The notes beneath the pieces are model-generated. The model did no database searches, was not told the origin of the DNA, and saw only the letters and a list, made by a program, of their open reading frames with translations. Below, in pieces: positions 25,052 through 35,367 of a stretch of 64,000 nt of DNA. This DNA is from Gammaproteobacteria bacterium Ga0077554 (lineage in GTDB: Bacteria > Pseudomonadota > Gammaproteobacteria > Ga0077554 > Ga007554). Position numbers and translations under genes: made by a program. The stretch is taken from the NCBI GenBank assembly GCA_001464585.1, contig LNFF01000015.1:62001-126000 (forward strand), read 5' to 3'. Numbering within the stretch: the stretch's first letter is position 1; each line of letters opens with the position of its first letter.

Positions 25052-26134
25052 ATGCTCCTTGAGCTTGCAAAGTATTTCGCCCATTACTACAGTGGTTTTA
25101 ATGTATTTCAATATTTGACCTTGCGTGTGGTGTTGGCAACATTAACGGCGCTGGTCATCGCCTTGATGATCGGGCCGGTCATGATACGCAAATTAACGCA
25201 ATATAAGGTGGGTCAGAGCGTGCGTAGCGATGGGCCGCAGACGCATCTTGGCAAGTCGGGTACGCCTACCATGGGAGGCGTGCTGATACTGGTGGCCATT
25301 GCGATAAGCACTTTGTTGTGGGCCGACATGAGTAACCGTTATGTATGGTTGGTGTTGGTGGTTACTTTGTTGTTTGGAGTGATTGGCTGGGTAGATGATT
25401 ACAAGAAATTAGTGTTGCGTAACTCTAAAGGCTTATCCGCGCGCGCCAAATATTTCTGGCAATCCGTGGTGGGCTTGGGTGCGGCAATATTTCTTTATTC
25501 ATTGGCGCACACTTCTGCGGAGACCAGCCTGCTGATCCCGTTTTTAAAGAATTTTTCCATCGAGTTGGGCGTGATGTTTGTGCTGCTCACTTATCTGGTG
25601 ATTGTGGGTTCCAGTAACGCAGTGAACTTGACCGATGGCCTGGATGGACTGGCGATCATGCCCACGGTGTTGGTGGCGGGAGCGTTAGCCGTATTTGCTT
25701 ATGTTGCAGGTAATGTGAAATTCGCCACGTATCTTAGTGTGCCGTATGTGATGGGTGTAGGTGAGGTTGCGGTATTTTGCGGTGCCATGGTAGGTGCAGG
25801 ACTGGGCTTTCTATGGTTTAACACCTACCCTGCCCAGGTTTTCATGGGCGATGTGGGCGCGCTGGCATTGGGCGCGGCTCTGGGTGTGGTGGCTGTTGTG
25901 GTGCGCCAGGAGTTGGTGTTGTTCATTATGGGTGGCGTTTTTGTAATGGAAGCGGTTTCGGTGATTTTGCAAGTAGCATCTTTCAAATTTACCGGGCAAC
26001 GTATTTTCCGCATGGCGCCCATTCATCACCATTTTGAGCTTAAAGGGTGGCCCGAGCCGCGCGTGATTGTGCGTTTCTGGATTATGACGGTGATTCTTGT
26101 GTTGGTTGGTTTGAGTTCACTGAAGATACGGTGA
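25052..26134 (+). CDS. mraY: Phospho-MurNAc-pentapeptide transferase MraY
   Basis: A 360-residue polytopic inner-membrane enzyme that moves phospho-MurNAc-pentapeptide from UMP onto undecaprenyl phosphate, making lipid I. Diagnostic motifs are [10 protein letters not shown] near residue 70, the aspartate pair in [23 protein letters not shown], the [15 protein letters not shown] loop and the C-terminal [10 protein letters not shown]. About ten transmembrane segments; length identical to E. coli MraY. It follows murF by 23 bases. Confidence 0.98.
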   Translation: MLLELAKYFAHYYSGFNVFQYLTLRVVLATLTALVIALMIGPVMIRKLTQYKVGQSVRSDGPQTHLGKSGTPTMGGVLILVAIAISTLLWADMSNRYVWLVLVVTLLFGVIGWVDDYKKLVLRNSKGLSARAKYFWQSVVGLGAAIFLYSLAHTSAETSLLIPFLKNFSIELGVMFVLLTYLVIVGSSNAVNLTDGLDGLAIMPTVLVAGALAVFAYVAGNVKFATYLSVPYVMGVGEVAVFCGAMVGAGLGFLWFNTYPAQVFMGDVGALALGAALGVVAVVVRQELVLFIMGGVFVMEAVSVILQVASFKFTGQRIFRMAPIHHHFELKGWPEPRVIVRFWIMTVILVLVGLSSLKIR

Positions 26135-26147
26135 GGCAGCGTACACA

Positions 26148-27530
26148 ATGGGCAGCGCAAAACCTAATACGTTGATTGTTGGTTTGGGTAAAACCGGGCT
26201 ATCATGCGCGCGTTTTTTGGCGGCCCAGGGTGTACCACTCGCAGTGACTGACAGCCGTGTCCAACCACCGGGGCTGATTGAATTGCAGCAAAATCTGCCC
26301 GATATTGCAGTTTTTGTCGGTGGTTTTGATCCAGCCGCTTTTGCCGCCGCGCAACAATTGGTCGTGAGTCCGGGTGTGTCATTGCGTGAACCATTGATCG
26401 CAGAGGCGATGCTGCGCGGTACGCCTGTGCTGGGTGATATTGAATTATTTGCGCGTCACGCCAAAGCGCCGGTGGTGGCAATTACTGGTTCCAATGGCAA
26501 GAGCACAGTCACTACCTTGGTCGCTGAAATGGCGAAAAGTGCAGGACGCAATGTGCGTGTGGGTGGCAATCTGGGAACGCCCGCGCTGGATTTGCTGGAG
26601 GCTACTGAGCCGGATTTGTACGTGTTAGAGCTTTCCAGTTTCCAACTGGAAACCACGTCATCGTTGAATGCGGTAGCGGCGGTGGTTTTGAATGTCAGTG
26701 TTGACCATATGGATCGCTATCAGAATATGGATGAATACATTGCCGCAAAAGAGCGCGTCTATCACGGTACGGGTGTCATGGTGCTCAATGCGGATGATGC
26801 AGCGGTAATGGCCATGGCGCAGCCTGATCGGAACGCTGTGAGTTTTGGCCTGAATAGGCCTGGCAGTGAATTAAAAGTTAATGATTTTGGTGTGGTCGAC
26901 TCTACCGGGCAAACAGCGCAGGCATGGCTGGCGCACGGCGCGCAACCCTTGATGGCGGTGTCAGATGTACGTATTAAAGGGCTGCACAATACTGCAAATG
27001 CACTTGCGGCGCTCGCTCTGGGTAATGCCGTGGGTTTGCCCATGGATGCGATGTTGAGTACATTGCGTGATTTCCCCGGATTGCCGCATCGTAGCCAATG
27101 GATAGCGGAACTTGATGGCGTGGCCTGGTACAACGACTCGAAGGGAACCAATGTGGGCGCTACTCTGGCGGCCTTGCAGGGGATGCCAGGTAGGGTGGTG
27201 TTGATTGCTGGTGGTCTTGGTAAAGACGCAGACTTTACACCGCTACGCCAGGCCGCTTTGGAGAAGGCGCGCGCAGTAGTTCTGATTGGCCGCGATGCAC
27301 CATTAATCGAAGCTGCGCTGAATGGTGTAGCGCCCGTAGCGCATGCCGCGACAATGCAGGACGCGGTAATGCAGGCGCGCGGTCTGGCTCAATCCGGTGA
27401 TGTAGTGTTGTTGTCTCCCGCGTGTGCGAGCTTTGATATGTTCAGCGGTTATGAGGAACGTGGACAGGTGTTTACCGATGCCGTGCTGGGCCTGGTGGCG
27501 GGCGCGTTAGCTGCGGAGCATGCGCCATGA
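26148..27530 (+). CDS. murD: UDP-MurNAc-L-Ala:D-Glu ligase MurD
   Basis: A 460-residue Mur ligase adding D-glutamate to UDP-MurNAc-L-alanine. The N-terminal Rossmann-like domain begins LIVGLGKTGLSCARFL; the P-loop is ITGSNGKSTVTTLV; LELSSFQLETT, NVSVDHMDRY and the C-terminal NDSKGTNVGATLAAL are typical of MurD. Starts 13 bases after mraY and overlaps ftsW by 4 bases. Confidence 0.97.
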   Translation: MGSAKPNTLIVGLGKTGLSCARFLAAQGVPLAVTDSRVQPPGLIELQQNLPDIAVFVGGFDPAAFAAAQQLVVSPGVSLREPLIAEAMLRGTPVLGDIELFARHAKAPVVAITGSNGKSTVTTLVAEMAKSAGRNVRVGGNLGTPALDLLEATEPDLYVLELSSFQLETTSSLNAVAAVVLNVSVDHMDRYQNMDEYIAAKERVYHGTGVMVLNADDAAVMAMAQPDRNAVSFGLNRPGSELKVNDFGVVDSTGQTAQAWLAHGAQPLMAVSDVRIKGLHNTANALAALALGNAVGLPMDAMLSTLRDFPGLPHRSQWIAELDGVAWYNDSKGTNVGATLAALQGMPGRVVLIAGGLGKDADFTPLRQAALEKARAVVLIGRDAPLIEAALNGVAPVAHAATMQDAVMQARGLAQSGDVVLLSPACASFDMFSGYEERGQVFTDAVLGLVAGALAAEHAP

Positions 27531-28828
27531 ATAACCGGGCGAAAATATGGGCGAAGATTTTGGCGCAATGGAATAAGAAACCGGCCAACGCGGGCGTTGT
27601 GATTATGCCGCATGCCCGTAGGGATGTTTCTGGTGGTGTACGTTCAAATACGCCAGCCAAACAGCGGGCCTTGCCACTCGGTGACCCCTGGTTGTTTGGT
27701 GCTGCGCTGATCCTGTTATTGCTGGGGCTGGTGATGGTCAGCTCCGCCTCTACCAGTATTGCCGAGCGTCAATTTGGCCATCCTTTTTATTATTTAAGTC
27801 GTCAGGCGATGTTTGTGATAGTGGGCGTTATTGCCGCGCTGGCGGTAGCGCGAACCCGCCTCGTGTACTGGGAAAAAAGCGGCAGCATGCTGTTGCTTGT
27901 CGGCATGCTGTTACTGGCGTTGGTGTTGTTGCCGGGTATAGCCCATCCGATTAACGGCAGTCAGCGTTGGATATCCCTGGGGTTTTTTAATTTGCAGGCC
28001 TCTGAGCCAGTCAAATTGTTTGTGGTGATTTACATGGCCGGTTATTTGGTGCGGCACGGCGCCGAAGTGCGCACCTCTGTGCTGGGTTTTGTCAAGCCCA
28101 TGCTGTTATTGGCGCTGGTGGCTTTGCTGTTATTGGCTGAGCCGGATTTTGGTGCGACGGTGGTGATCTCGGCAACGGTGATGGGTATGCTGTTTCTCGG
28201 TGGCGCACGTTTGTGGCCCTTTGCGGCATTGTTGGCGCTGGTCATATCCGCAGGCGCCGCATTAATTTTGTCATCACCGTATCGTCTGGAACGTATGACG
28301 GGCTTCATGAACCCGTGGGCAGATCCCTTTGATACCGGTTTTCAATTGACCCAGGCATTAATTGCGTTTGGCCGGGGTGAATGGTGGGGCGTCGGTTTGG
28401 GCGCCAGTGTCCAGAAATTATTTTATCTGCCAGAAGCGCATACCGATTTCCTGTTTGCGGTGTTGGCCGAAGAGTTGGGATTGCTCGGCTCATTAGCAGT
28501 GATCGCTTTATTTTGTTTGATTGTAGCGCGCGCCTATATGATTGGACGCGTGGCAGAACGGGGCGGTAATTTTTTTGCGGCGTATCTGGCATATGGTTTG
28601 GGCTTGTGGATTGGCCTGCAAGCGTTGATTAACATCGGCGTGAATATGGGTATGTTGCCTACCAAAGGTTTGACGTTACCGCTGATGAGTTATGGAGGCA
28701 GCAGTATTGTAGTGATGTGTGTCGCAATTGCATTGCTGTTACGCATCGCCCACGAGACACATTTTTCAAGTGCCGAGGCGCGCATGTCGGCGACTGGGTT
28801 GCATGTTGCGTCGCCCGTGAGATTATGA
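27527..28828 (+). CDS. ftsW: Septal peptidoglycan glycosyltransferase FtsW
   Basis: A 433-residue SEDS-family membrane polymerase working with FtsI to build septal glycan strands. A cytoplasmic basic N-terminal extension of about 50 residues (more than in E. coli) precedes about ten transmembrane helices. SEDS landmarks are MVSSASTSIAER, NGSQRWISLGFFNLQASEPVKL, AEPDFGATVVI, QLTQALIAFGRGEWWGVGLG and LPLMSYGGSSIVV. Its ATG overlaps the murD stop and its own stop overlaps the murG start region. Confidence 0.97.
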   Translation: MNNRAKIWAKILAQWNKKPANAGVVIMPHARRDVSGGVRSNTPAKQRALPLGDPWLFGAALILLLLGLVMVSSASTSIAERQFGHPFYYLSRQAMFVIVGVIAALAVARTRLVYWEKSGSMLLLVGMLLLALVLLPGIAHPINGSQRWISLGFFNLQASEPVKLFVVIYMAGYLVRHGAEVRTSVLGFVKPMLLLALVALLLLAEPDFGATVVISATVMGMLFLGGARLWPFAALLALVISAGAALILSSPYRLERMTGFMNPWADPFDTGFQLTQALIAFGRGEWWGVGLGASVQKLFYLPEAHTDFLFAVLAEELGLLGSLAVIALFCLIVARAYMIGRVAERGGNFFAAYLAYGLGLWIGLQALINIGVNMGMLPTKGLTLPLMSYGGSSIVVMCVAIALLLRIAHETHFSSAEARMSATGLHVASPVRL

Positions 28829-29961
28829 CAGGTGAGATCATGACAGATACGGCCGTGAAATCCCATAACGTACAACGGGTGTTGATTATGGCGGGGGGCA
28901 CTGGTGGGCATGTGTTTCCGGCGTTGGCCGTCGCCGAAACATTGCGTGCGCAAGGCGTTGAAGTGATATGGATGGGCACCCGCAAGGGACTGGAAGCCGA
29001 TGTCGTTCCACGCGCTGGCTTTGATATGGAATGGGTATCTATCAGTGGATTGCGCGGCAAAGGATTGACGAGTTGGGTGTTGGCGCCTTTTAAATTGGCA
29101 TGGGCAATGGCGCAGTCGCTGGCAATTATTATGCGCCGTCGTCCGATGATGGTGTTGGGCGTGGGTGGTTTTGTTACTGGCCCGGGTGGTTTTGTCGCCT
29201 GGTTGTTGCGCAAGCCGTTGGTGATTCATGAGCAGAACGCGGTAGCAGGCATGACTAATCGCTGGCTGTCCCATTGTGCTACTAAAGTGCTGGAAGCATT
29301 CCCCGGGACTTTTACTGCGCGCGCCAAAATTGTCTCGACAGGTAACCCGGTGCGCGCAGAAATTATGACTGTGCCATCACCTGAGCAGCGCATGGCAGGA
29401 CGTACTGGAAAATTGAATATACTGGTGGTGGGCGGTAGTCTGGGTGCGCAGGCATTTAACCAGGTAGTGCCTGAAACGATTAAGCAGATGGTGCCACACT
29501 GCCGACCTGAAATATGGCATCAAGCGGGGAAACGTCATATTGATGTGGCTCGTGCCGCCTATCAACAGGCGGGTATGACAGCGGCGCGTGTGGAGCCGTT
29601 TATTGAGGACATGGCCGCCGCCTATGCCTGGGCCGATCTGGTGTTGTGCCGTGCAGGCGCGCTGACTATATCCGAGTTGGCGGCCGCAGGCGTGGCATCG
29701 ATTCTGGTGCCGTATCCCTATGCGGTGGACGATCATCAAACGCATAACGCAGCCTATCTGGTACAGGCTGGCGCGGCATTGCTTATACCGCAATCACAGT
29801 TGAATGCGCAGACACTGGGCGCCGCGCTGAATAATTATTGCAACGGGCCGGATCAAGGGCGCGGGCGCTTGCTGAAAATGGCGATGGCGGCGCGGCAACT
29901 GGCAAAGCCCGACGCGACTCGTGACGTAGCGCAATGGTGTTTAGAGGTGGCGCGTACATGA
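28825..29961 (+). CDS. murG: UDP-GlcNAc transferase MurG (lipid II synthase)
   Basis: A peripheral inner-membrane GT28 enzyme adding GlcNAc to lipid I to make lipid II. The signature [40 protein letters not shown] and the C-terminal [14 protein letters not shown] nucleotide-sugar site are present. Two starts compete: ATG 28825 overlaps the ftsW stop (ATGA) and ATG 28840 follows AGGTGAG closely; both are preceded by GTGAGAT. The frame is open much further upstream inside ftsW, which is not credible. From 28825 the protein has 378 residues, slightly longer than E. coli MurG (355). Confidence 0.95.
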   Translation: MTGEIMTDTAVKSHNVQRVLIMAGGTGGHVFPALAVAETLRAQGVEVIWMGTRKGLEADVVPRAGFDMEWVSISGLRGKGLTSWVLAPFKLAWAMAQSLAIIMRRRPMMVLGVGGFVTGPGGFVAWLLRKPLVIHEQNAVAGMTNRWLSHCATKVLEAFPGTFTARAKIVSTGNPVRAEIMTVPSPEQRMAGRTGKLNILVVGGSLGAQAFNQVVPETIKQMVPHCRPEIWHQAGKRHIDVARAAYQQAGMTAARVEPFIEDMAAAYAWADLVLCRAGALTISELAAAGVASILVPYPYAVDDHQTHNAAYLVQAGAALLIPQSQLNAQTLGAALNNYCNGPDQGRGRLLKMAMAARQLAKPDATRDVAQWCLEVART

Positions 29962-31385
29962 GACGCATTAAACATATTCATTTTGTCGGCATTGGCGGCG
30001 CGGGCATGAGCGGCATCGCCGAGGTGCTGCTTAACCTGAATTATCAGGTGTCCGGTTCGGATATGCATGAAAGTGCCGCAACGCGCCGTCTCAGTAATTT
30101 GGGGATAAGTGTAAGCTTCGGCCACAGTGCCGCCGCAGTGAATAATTGTGATGTGGTCGTGACATCTACCGCCGTGCGTGACGATAATCCTGAAGTATTG
30201 GAAGCGCATCGTTTACGCATTCCCATTGTGCCGCGCGCTGAAATGTTGGCTGAGCTGATGCGTTTTCGTCAAGGTATCGCTGTCGCGGGCACGCATGGCA
30301 AGACCACCACCACCAGCCTGGTGGCCAGCTTGTTGGCGGAAGGTGGTCTTGATCCAACCTTTGTGATTGGTGGACGCCTTAACAGCATTGGCGGCAATGC
30401 GCGTCTGGGCACCGGGCAATATCTGGTGGCAGAGGCGGATGAAAGTGATGCCTCGTTTCTCTATTTGCAACCGATGATCTCCATTGTCACCAATATTGAT
30501 GCTGACCACATGGAAACCTATGGTGGAGATTTTAATCGGTTACGCCAGACGTTCGTGGAATTTTTGCATCACTTGCCGTTTTATGGCCTCGCCGTATTGT
30601 GTGTGGATGATCCGGTAGTGCGGCAGATTCTGCCGCAGGTCACACGTCCGGTGGTGACGTATGGCATCGCCGATGACGGCGCCAATAACAGTATCAATAA
30701 TGGCGACGCCGACATCATTGCCAGTGACATACAGCAAACCCAGGCGCGTACCTCGTTTACAGTGTCACGTCCCGACCAGCCCAATTGGCTGCATGTCACC
30801 TCCAATCTGGCGGGACGGCATAATGTACTTAACGCCCTGGCGGCCATTAGCGTGGCGCATGAAGTCGGTGTGTCAGATGATGCAATTTTGCGGGGACTGA
30901 CTAACTTTCAAGGTGTGGGTAGACGCTTCCAGAGTTATGGTGAGCTTGCCACGCCTGCCGGTTCAGTGTTGATGATTGATGATTACGGCCATCACCCACG
31001 TGAAGTTGCCGCAACGCTGCAAGCGATTCGTGCGGGTTGGCCGAAGCGTCGGCTGGTGCTGGCCTTTCAGCCGCATCGCTATACACGCACACGGGATTTA
31101 TTTGAGGACTTCACCAAAGTATTATCCGAAGTGGATGTGCTGGTGCTGATTGAAGTTTACGCCGCAGGTGAGGCGCCGATTGCGGGTGCTGATGGCCGTA
31201 CGCTGTGCCGCGCAATCCGTGCGCGTGGGCACGCAGATCCGGTATTTATAGAGCGCGCGTCTGATCTGGCGCAGACGCTCGCCAGCGTATTGCATGATGG
31301 CGATGTTTTGCTGACTTTGGGCGCAGGCGATATTGGGGCGATGGCAGCCAGACTGCCGCAGCAGTTGCAAGGAGGCATCGCGTGA
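29958..31385 (+). CDS. murC: UDP-MurNAc:L-alanine ligase MurC
   Basis: A 475-residue Mur ligase that adds the first stem residue, L-alanine. It starts with the glycine-rich [17 protein letters not shown], has the P-loop [14 protein letters not shown] near residue 112, the [12 protein letters not shown] segment and the C-terminal [14 protein letters not shown] and FQPHRYTRT motifs. The ATG at 29958 overlaps the murG stop as ATGA, which fits the cluster; the upstream GTG at 29934 is rejected. Confidence 0.97.
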   Translation: MRRIKHIHFVGIGGAGMSGIAEVLLNLNYQVSGSDMHESAATRRLSNLGISVSFGHSAAAVNNCDVVVTSTAVRDDNPEVLEAHRLRIPIVPRAEMLAELMRFRQGIAVAGTHGKTTTTSLVASLLAEGGLDPTFVIGGRLNSIGGNARLGTGQYLVAEADESDASFLYLQPMISIVTNIDADHMETYGGDFNRLRQTFVEFLHHLPFYGLAVLCVDDPVVRQILPQVTRPVVTYGIADDGANNSINNGDADIIASDIQQTQARTSFTVSRPDQPNWLHVTSNLAGRHNVLNALAAISVAHEVGVSDDAILRGLTNFQGVGRRFQSYGELATPAGSVLMIDDYGHHPREVAATLQAIRAGWPKRRLVLAFQPHRYTRTRDLFEDFTKVLSEVDVLVLIEVYAAGEAPIAGADGRTLCRAIRARGHADPVFIERASDLAQTLASVLHDGDVLLTLGAGDIGAMAARLPQQLQGGIA

Positions 31386-32308
31386 TGCCCATGCAGAAAC
31401 AACAACCAGCATTGCGTGGCATCCTGCTTCACAATGAACCCATGGCGCGCCATACCACCTGGCGCGTGGGCGGCCCGGCCCGGCAATTTTATCAGCCACA
31501 GGATGCGGATGATCTGGCTGTGTTTCTACAGCAGTTACCTGAAGAGGAACCGTTATTCTGGGTGGGCCTGGGCAGTAATTTATTGGTACGCGATGGTGGC
31601 ATTCGCGGCACGGTGATTATGACATCGGGCACATTGAGTGGACTGGCTGTAGAACAGGATACCGTCACGGTGCGCGCCGAGGCTGGCGTGCCCTGTGCAA
31701 AAGTAGCACGCTTCAGCGCACGCCACGATCTGACGGGCATAGAATTTTTTGCCGGAATCCCGGGCACCGTGGGTGGTGCGTTGGCGATGAATGCAGGAGC
31801 CTTTGGCGGTGAAACCTGGCCGGTAGTACACGCGGTAGAAACACTGGATCGCAACGGTGTGCGTCACGTGCGCGCACCGGGTGATTATCAGATCAGCTAT
31901 CGGCATGTGATTGGCCCCGCGAATGAATGGTTCATTGCTGCGCACTTTAATTTAAAAAAAGGTGAGGGTGCCGCCAGCATGGCGCAAATCAAGGAGCTGT
32001 TGGAAAAGCGTAATCGTACCCAGCCCACCAATCAGCCCAGTTGTGGTTCGGTATTTCGCAACCCGCCGGGCGATCATGCCGCTCGCCTGATTGAAGCCAG
32101 TGGTTTGAAGGGTGCCTGTATAGGCGGCGCTTGTGTGTCTGCCAAACACGCCAATTTTATTGTTAATACGGGCACGGCAACCGCCGCCGATATTGAGATG
32201 CTGATAGCGCGGGTAGCTGAAACGGTGGAGCGTGAGCGCGGAATTAAACTGATCCGTGAAGCCCATATTATTGGAGAGTTTCAAGACGCTGAGGTGAGAC
32301 ATGAATAA
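31385..32308 (+). CDS. murB: UDP-N-acetylenolpyruvoylglucosamine reductase MurB
   Basis: A 307-residue FAD enzyme reducing enolpyruvyl-UDP-GlcNAc to UDP-MurNAc with NADPH. FAD-binding landmarks are FWVGLGSNLLVRDGG and GIPGTVGGALAMNAGAFGGE; the active-site PSCGSVFRNPPGDHAARLIE loop supplies the catalytic Ser. The C-terminal region is type I-like but compact. AAGGAGG at 31369-31375 is well spaced to ATG 31385, preferred to the GTG at 31382. murB is inside the dcw cluster here, unlike in E. coli where it lies elsewhere. Confidence 0.96.
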   Translation: MPMQKQQPALRGILLHNEPMARHTTWRVGGPARQFYQPQDADDLAVFLQQLPEEEPLFWVGLGSNLLVRDGGIRGTVIMTSGTLSGLAVEQDTVTVRAEAGVPCAKVARFSARHDLTGIEFFAGIPGTVGGALAMNAGAFGGETWPVVHAVETLDRNGVRHVRAPGDYQISYRHVIGPANEWFIAAHFNLKKGEGAASMAQIKELLEKRNRTQPTNQPSCGSVFRNPPGDHAARLIEASGLKGACIGGACVSAKHANFIVNTGTATAADIEMLIARVAETVERERGIKLIREAHIIGEFQDAEVRHE

Positions 32309-33239
32309 CAATAATTCAAGGCACGCAAGCCATTCCCAGGATTTCGGCAAGGTTGCGGTATTGTTTGGCGGTTGGTCGGGTGAGCGCGAAGTATCGCTGA
32401 AAAGTGGCAATGCGGTAGTGCAGGGATTACAGCGGCGCGGTGTCGATGTGCATGGTGTTGATGCGGATAAAAATGTATTGGAAAAATTAGCCGCAGGAAA
32501 ATTTGACCGGGTTTTTATCGCGCTGCATGGGCGTGGTGGCGAAGATGGCGTAATGCAGGGCGCGCTAGAAGTGCTGGGTGTGCCGTATACCGGCAGCAAG
32601 GTGCTGGGTTCGGCGCTGGGTATGGATAAGCTGCGCGCCAAGCGTTTGTGGGTAAACGCAGGTCTGCCCACGCCCACTTTCAGGATAATGGATGAGCATA
32701 CGGATTTGCCCGGACTGGCCCGGGAGCTTGGGTTGCCATTGATTATTAAGCCGGTGCATGAAGGCTCAAGCCTGGGTGTTGCCAAAGTTACGCACATTGA
32801 TGAACTTGCCGCCGCGTGGCAAGCCGCGCGCACGCTGGATAACGCGGTATTGGCAGAGCGTTGCATTAAAGGCGGGGAATATACCGCCACGATTCTTGGC
32901 AACGAAGTATTGCCGCTGATACGCATAGATACGCCCCATGCCTTTTATGATTACCACGCCAAATATCTTGCCAGCGACACACGTTATTTATGTCCGTGTG
33001 GTCTCGACGCCTTGAGTGAACAGACCATGCAGACCATAGCGATGCAGGCATTCCAGGCGCTGGATTGCAGTGGTTGGGGGCGCGTTGATTTTATGCGTGA
33101 TGAGCAAGGGCATCCGTGGTTGATAGAAGTTAATACCGTGCCCGGTATGACGGACCACAGCTTGGCGCCGATGGCCGCACGCCAGGCAGGCATTGAGTTT
33201 GATGAATTGGTATGGAAAATTTTAGAGACCACCTTATAG
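32301..33239 (+). CDS. ddl: D-alanine:D-alanine ligase
   Basis: A 312-residue ATP-grasp ligase making the D-Ala-D-Ala dipeptide used by MurF. N-terminal KVAVLFGGWSGEREVSLKSG, the ALHGRGGEDGVMQGALE segment, PVHEGSSLGVAKV in the ATP-grasp domain and the metal-binding IEVNTVPGMTDHSLAP motif are present. Ribosome site AGGTGAG lies just before the ATG. It overlaps murB by 8 bases and precedes ftsQ by 4. Confidence 0.97.
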   Translation: MNNNNSRHASHSQDFGKVAVLFGGWSGEREVSLKSGNAVVQGLQRRGVDVHGVDADKNVLEKLAAGKFDRVFIALHGRGGEDGVMQGALEVLGVPYTGSKVLGSALGMDKLRAKRLWVNAGLPTPTFRIMDEHTDLPGLARELGLPLIIKPVHEGSSLGVAKVTHIDELAAAWQAARTLDNAVLAERCIKGGEYTATILGNEVLPLIRIDTPHAFYDYHAKYLASDTRYLCPCGLDALSEQTMQTIAMQAFQALDCSGWGRVDFMRDEQGHPWLIEVNTVPGMTDHSLAPMAARQAGIEFDELVWKILETTL

Positions 33240-33243
33240 CACT

Positions 33244-34014
33244 ATGTTTGGCACGTTATTTAAAAAGGTAAATAAAACCAATCGCCGTCTTGGGCAACCA
33301 GAAGAGACGGGTAGCGTACAGCGTTTTCGCTTGCATATGGCGGCGATAACTGTAGCTGGTGGTGCGCTAGTTGCTTTGGTTATATGGGGCGGCATGATGC
33401 TGGAAGATCCACGCACCTTGCCCATCACCAGTGTAGAGATTCAGGGTGAGTTTCATTATCTGGAAAAACAGCAAATACAGCAGGCGCTGAACGGGCGGCT
33501 GGAGGCTGGATTTTTCAATGTTGATGTTGATGCGATACGCGATATATTGCTTGATATTCCCTGGGTAAATGCGGCAACAGTGCGGCGCGTCTGGCCGGAT
33601 ACGTTACAGATTGGAGTGGTAGAGCAACTGCCGATCGCACGCTGGATCGCAGGCGGACTGGTGAACAACCAGGGGCAATTGTTTTTCCCCTTGCCTGAAA
33701 CCTATCCGCCAGATTTGCCTGAACTGCAGGGGCCAGTTGATAGTCAGGCTGTAGTGGCGATGCGCTATAGGGAAATGGAGAAGGAGTTAGAGCCGCTTGC
33801 ATTACATATTAACCGTATCGTGCTGGACGAGCGGCGCTCCTGGAAAATTGAGCTTAATAGTGGCGTAACGCTATTGCTGGGACGTGCCAATGATAATGCG
33901 CGCTTGACACGCTTCACGCGACTTTACCCGGTCGCCCTGGCGGCGCGTGCGGCAGATATAGAGCAGGTAGACTTACGCTACACCAATGGATTTTCAGTCC
34001 GCTGGAAAACATAG
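33244..34014 (+). CDS. ftsQ: Cell division protein FtsQ
   Basis: A 256-residue bitopic divisome protein linking cytoplasmic and periplasmic assembly. A basic cytoplasmic tail is followed by one transmembrane helix (about residues 35-57), a POTRA domain (SVEIQGEFHYLEKQQI through NVDVDAIRDILLDIPWVNAATVRRVWPDTLQI) and a beta domain ending ADIEQVDLRYTNGFSVRW, the typical FtsQ close. Located between ddl and ftsA as in most Gammaproteobacteria. Confidence 0.96.
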   Translation: MFGTLFKKVNKTNRRLGQPEETGSVQRFRLHMAAITVAGGALVALVIWGGMMLEDPRTLPITSVEIQGEFHYLEKQQIQQALNGRLEAGFFNVDVDAIRDILLDIPWVNAATVRRVWPDTLQIGVVEQLPIARWIAGGLVNNQGQLFFPLPETYPPDLPELQGPVDSQAVVAMRYREMEKELEPLALHINRIVLDERRSWKIELNSGVTLLLGRANDNARLTRFTRLYPVALAARAADIEQVDLRYTNGFSVRWKT

Positions 34015-34083
34015 TCAGGATAGTGGGCCATGTTTTTTTATATAAAATTTAAAATATAGGTTTTTCGGGATAAATAGATTTAG

Positions 34084-35322
34084 ATGTCAAAAAGATCAGA
34101 GAAAGATTTGGTTGTAGGCCTGGATATCGGAACGTCCAAGGTAGTGGCGATTGTCTGCGAAATTAATGCGGACGGGCAGGTTGAAATTATTGGCATCGGC
34201 TCGCACCCTTCCCGTGGTTTAAAAAAAGGTGTGGTAGTCAATATTGAATCGACGGTGCAGTCAATCCAGCGTGCCGTTGAAGAGGCAGAGTTGATGGCCG
34301 GGTGTCAGATCCACTCGGTTTATGCAGGTATTGCGGGTAGCCACATCCGCAGCTTGAATTCGCATGGCATCGTCGCAATTCGTGATAGCGAAGTGACTGC
34401 GGCGGATGTGGATCGGGTGATTGATGCGGCGCGTGCGGTGGCGATTCCCGCCGATCAGAAAATACTGCACATCCTGCCGCAGGAATTTATTATTGACCAT
34501 CAGGAAGGTATTCGTGAACCGATTGGTATGTCGGGCGTGCGTTTGGAAGCAAAGGTACACATTGTTACGGGTGCGGTGAGTGCGGCCCAGAATATTGTCA
34601 AATGCGTGCGTCGCTGCGGTCTGGAAGTTGATGACATCATCCTCGAACAGCTCGCCTCCAGCTATGCGGTATTGACGGAAGATGAGAAAGAATTAGGTGT
34701 GTGCCTGGTGGATATTGGCGGCGGCACAACGGACATCGCAATATTTATTGATGGCGCCATTCGCCATACGGCGGTGATCCCGATCGCAGGTGATCAGGTG
34801 ACTAACGACATTGCCGTGGCATTGCGCACGCCCACCCAGTTTGCGGAGGAAATTAAAATAAAATACGGCTGCGCACTGCGGCAGTTGGCGAATGCTAATG
34901 AAAGTATCGAAGTGCCCAGTGTGGGGGATCGGCCCCCGCGACGGTTAGCGCGGCAAACGCTGGCCGAAGTGATTGAGCCGCGCTATGAAGAATTGCTGAG
35001 CCTGGTGCAGGCTGAGTTGCAACGCAGTGGTTATGAAGGGTTGGTTGCCGCTGGCGTTGTGTTGACGGGGGGCACCGCAAAAATGGAGGGGGTTATTGAG
35101 CTTGCCGAAGAAGTTTTTCATCTGCCGGTACGGCTGGGATTGCCACAAAACGTCATGGGATTAGCCGACGTAGTGCGTAATCCCATCCATGCAACAGGTG
35201 TGGGACTTTTGTTATTTGCTTGTCAAAATCGTGCGGCAAATCGGGGAGCGGACGCAAAGGTCCGGGACGGTGTCAAGGGCGTGTGGGGAAGAATGAAGGG
35301 TTGGTTTCAGGGCAGTTTTTAA
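34084..35322 (+). CDS. ftsA: Cell division protein FtsA
   Basis: A 412-residue actin-like ATPase that tethers FtsZ to the membrane. Actin-fold nucleotide motifs are VVGLDIGTSKVVAIV (phosphate 1), CLVDIGGGTTDIAIF (phosphate 2) and VVLTGGTAKMEGV (adenosine). The FtsA-specific 1C domain lies around residues 85-165. The C-terminal amphipathic membrane anchor is RMKGWFQGSF. An AT-rich stretch of 69 bases separates it from ftsQ and could hold an internal promoter. Confidence 0.97.
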   Translation: MSKRSEKDLVVGLDIGTSKVVAIVCEINADGQVEIIGIGSHPSRGLKKGVVVNIESTVQSIQRAVEEAELMAGCQIHSVYAGIAGSHIRSLNSHGIVAIRDSEVTAADVDRVIDAARAVAIPADQKILHILPQEFIIDHQEGIREPIGMSGVRLEAKVHIVTGAVSAAQNIVKCVRRCGLEVDDIILEQLASSYAVLTEDEKELGVCLVDIGGGTTDIAIFIDGAIRHTAVIPIAGDQVTNDIAVALRTPTQFAEEIKIKYGCALRQLANANESIEVPSVGDRPPRRLARQTLAEVIEPRYEELLSLVQAELQRSGYEGLVAAGVVLTGGTAKMEGVIELAEEVFHLPVRLGLPQNVMGLADVVRNPIHATGVGLLLFACQNRAANRGADAKVRDGVKGVWGRMKGWFQGSF

Positions 35323-35367
35323 TAGGTTTTATTCAGGTACTATGCAGTAGGTTAAGGAGATAACGCC

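Noticed and set aside
28717-28824. Upstream extension of murG inside ftsW
   Set aside because: It would overlap ftsW by over 100 bases in another frame and adds a Cys-rich segment absent from MurG.
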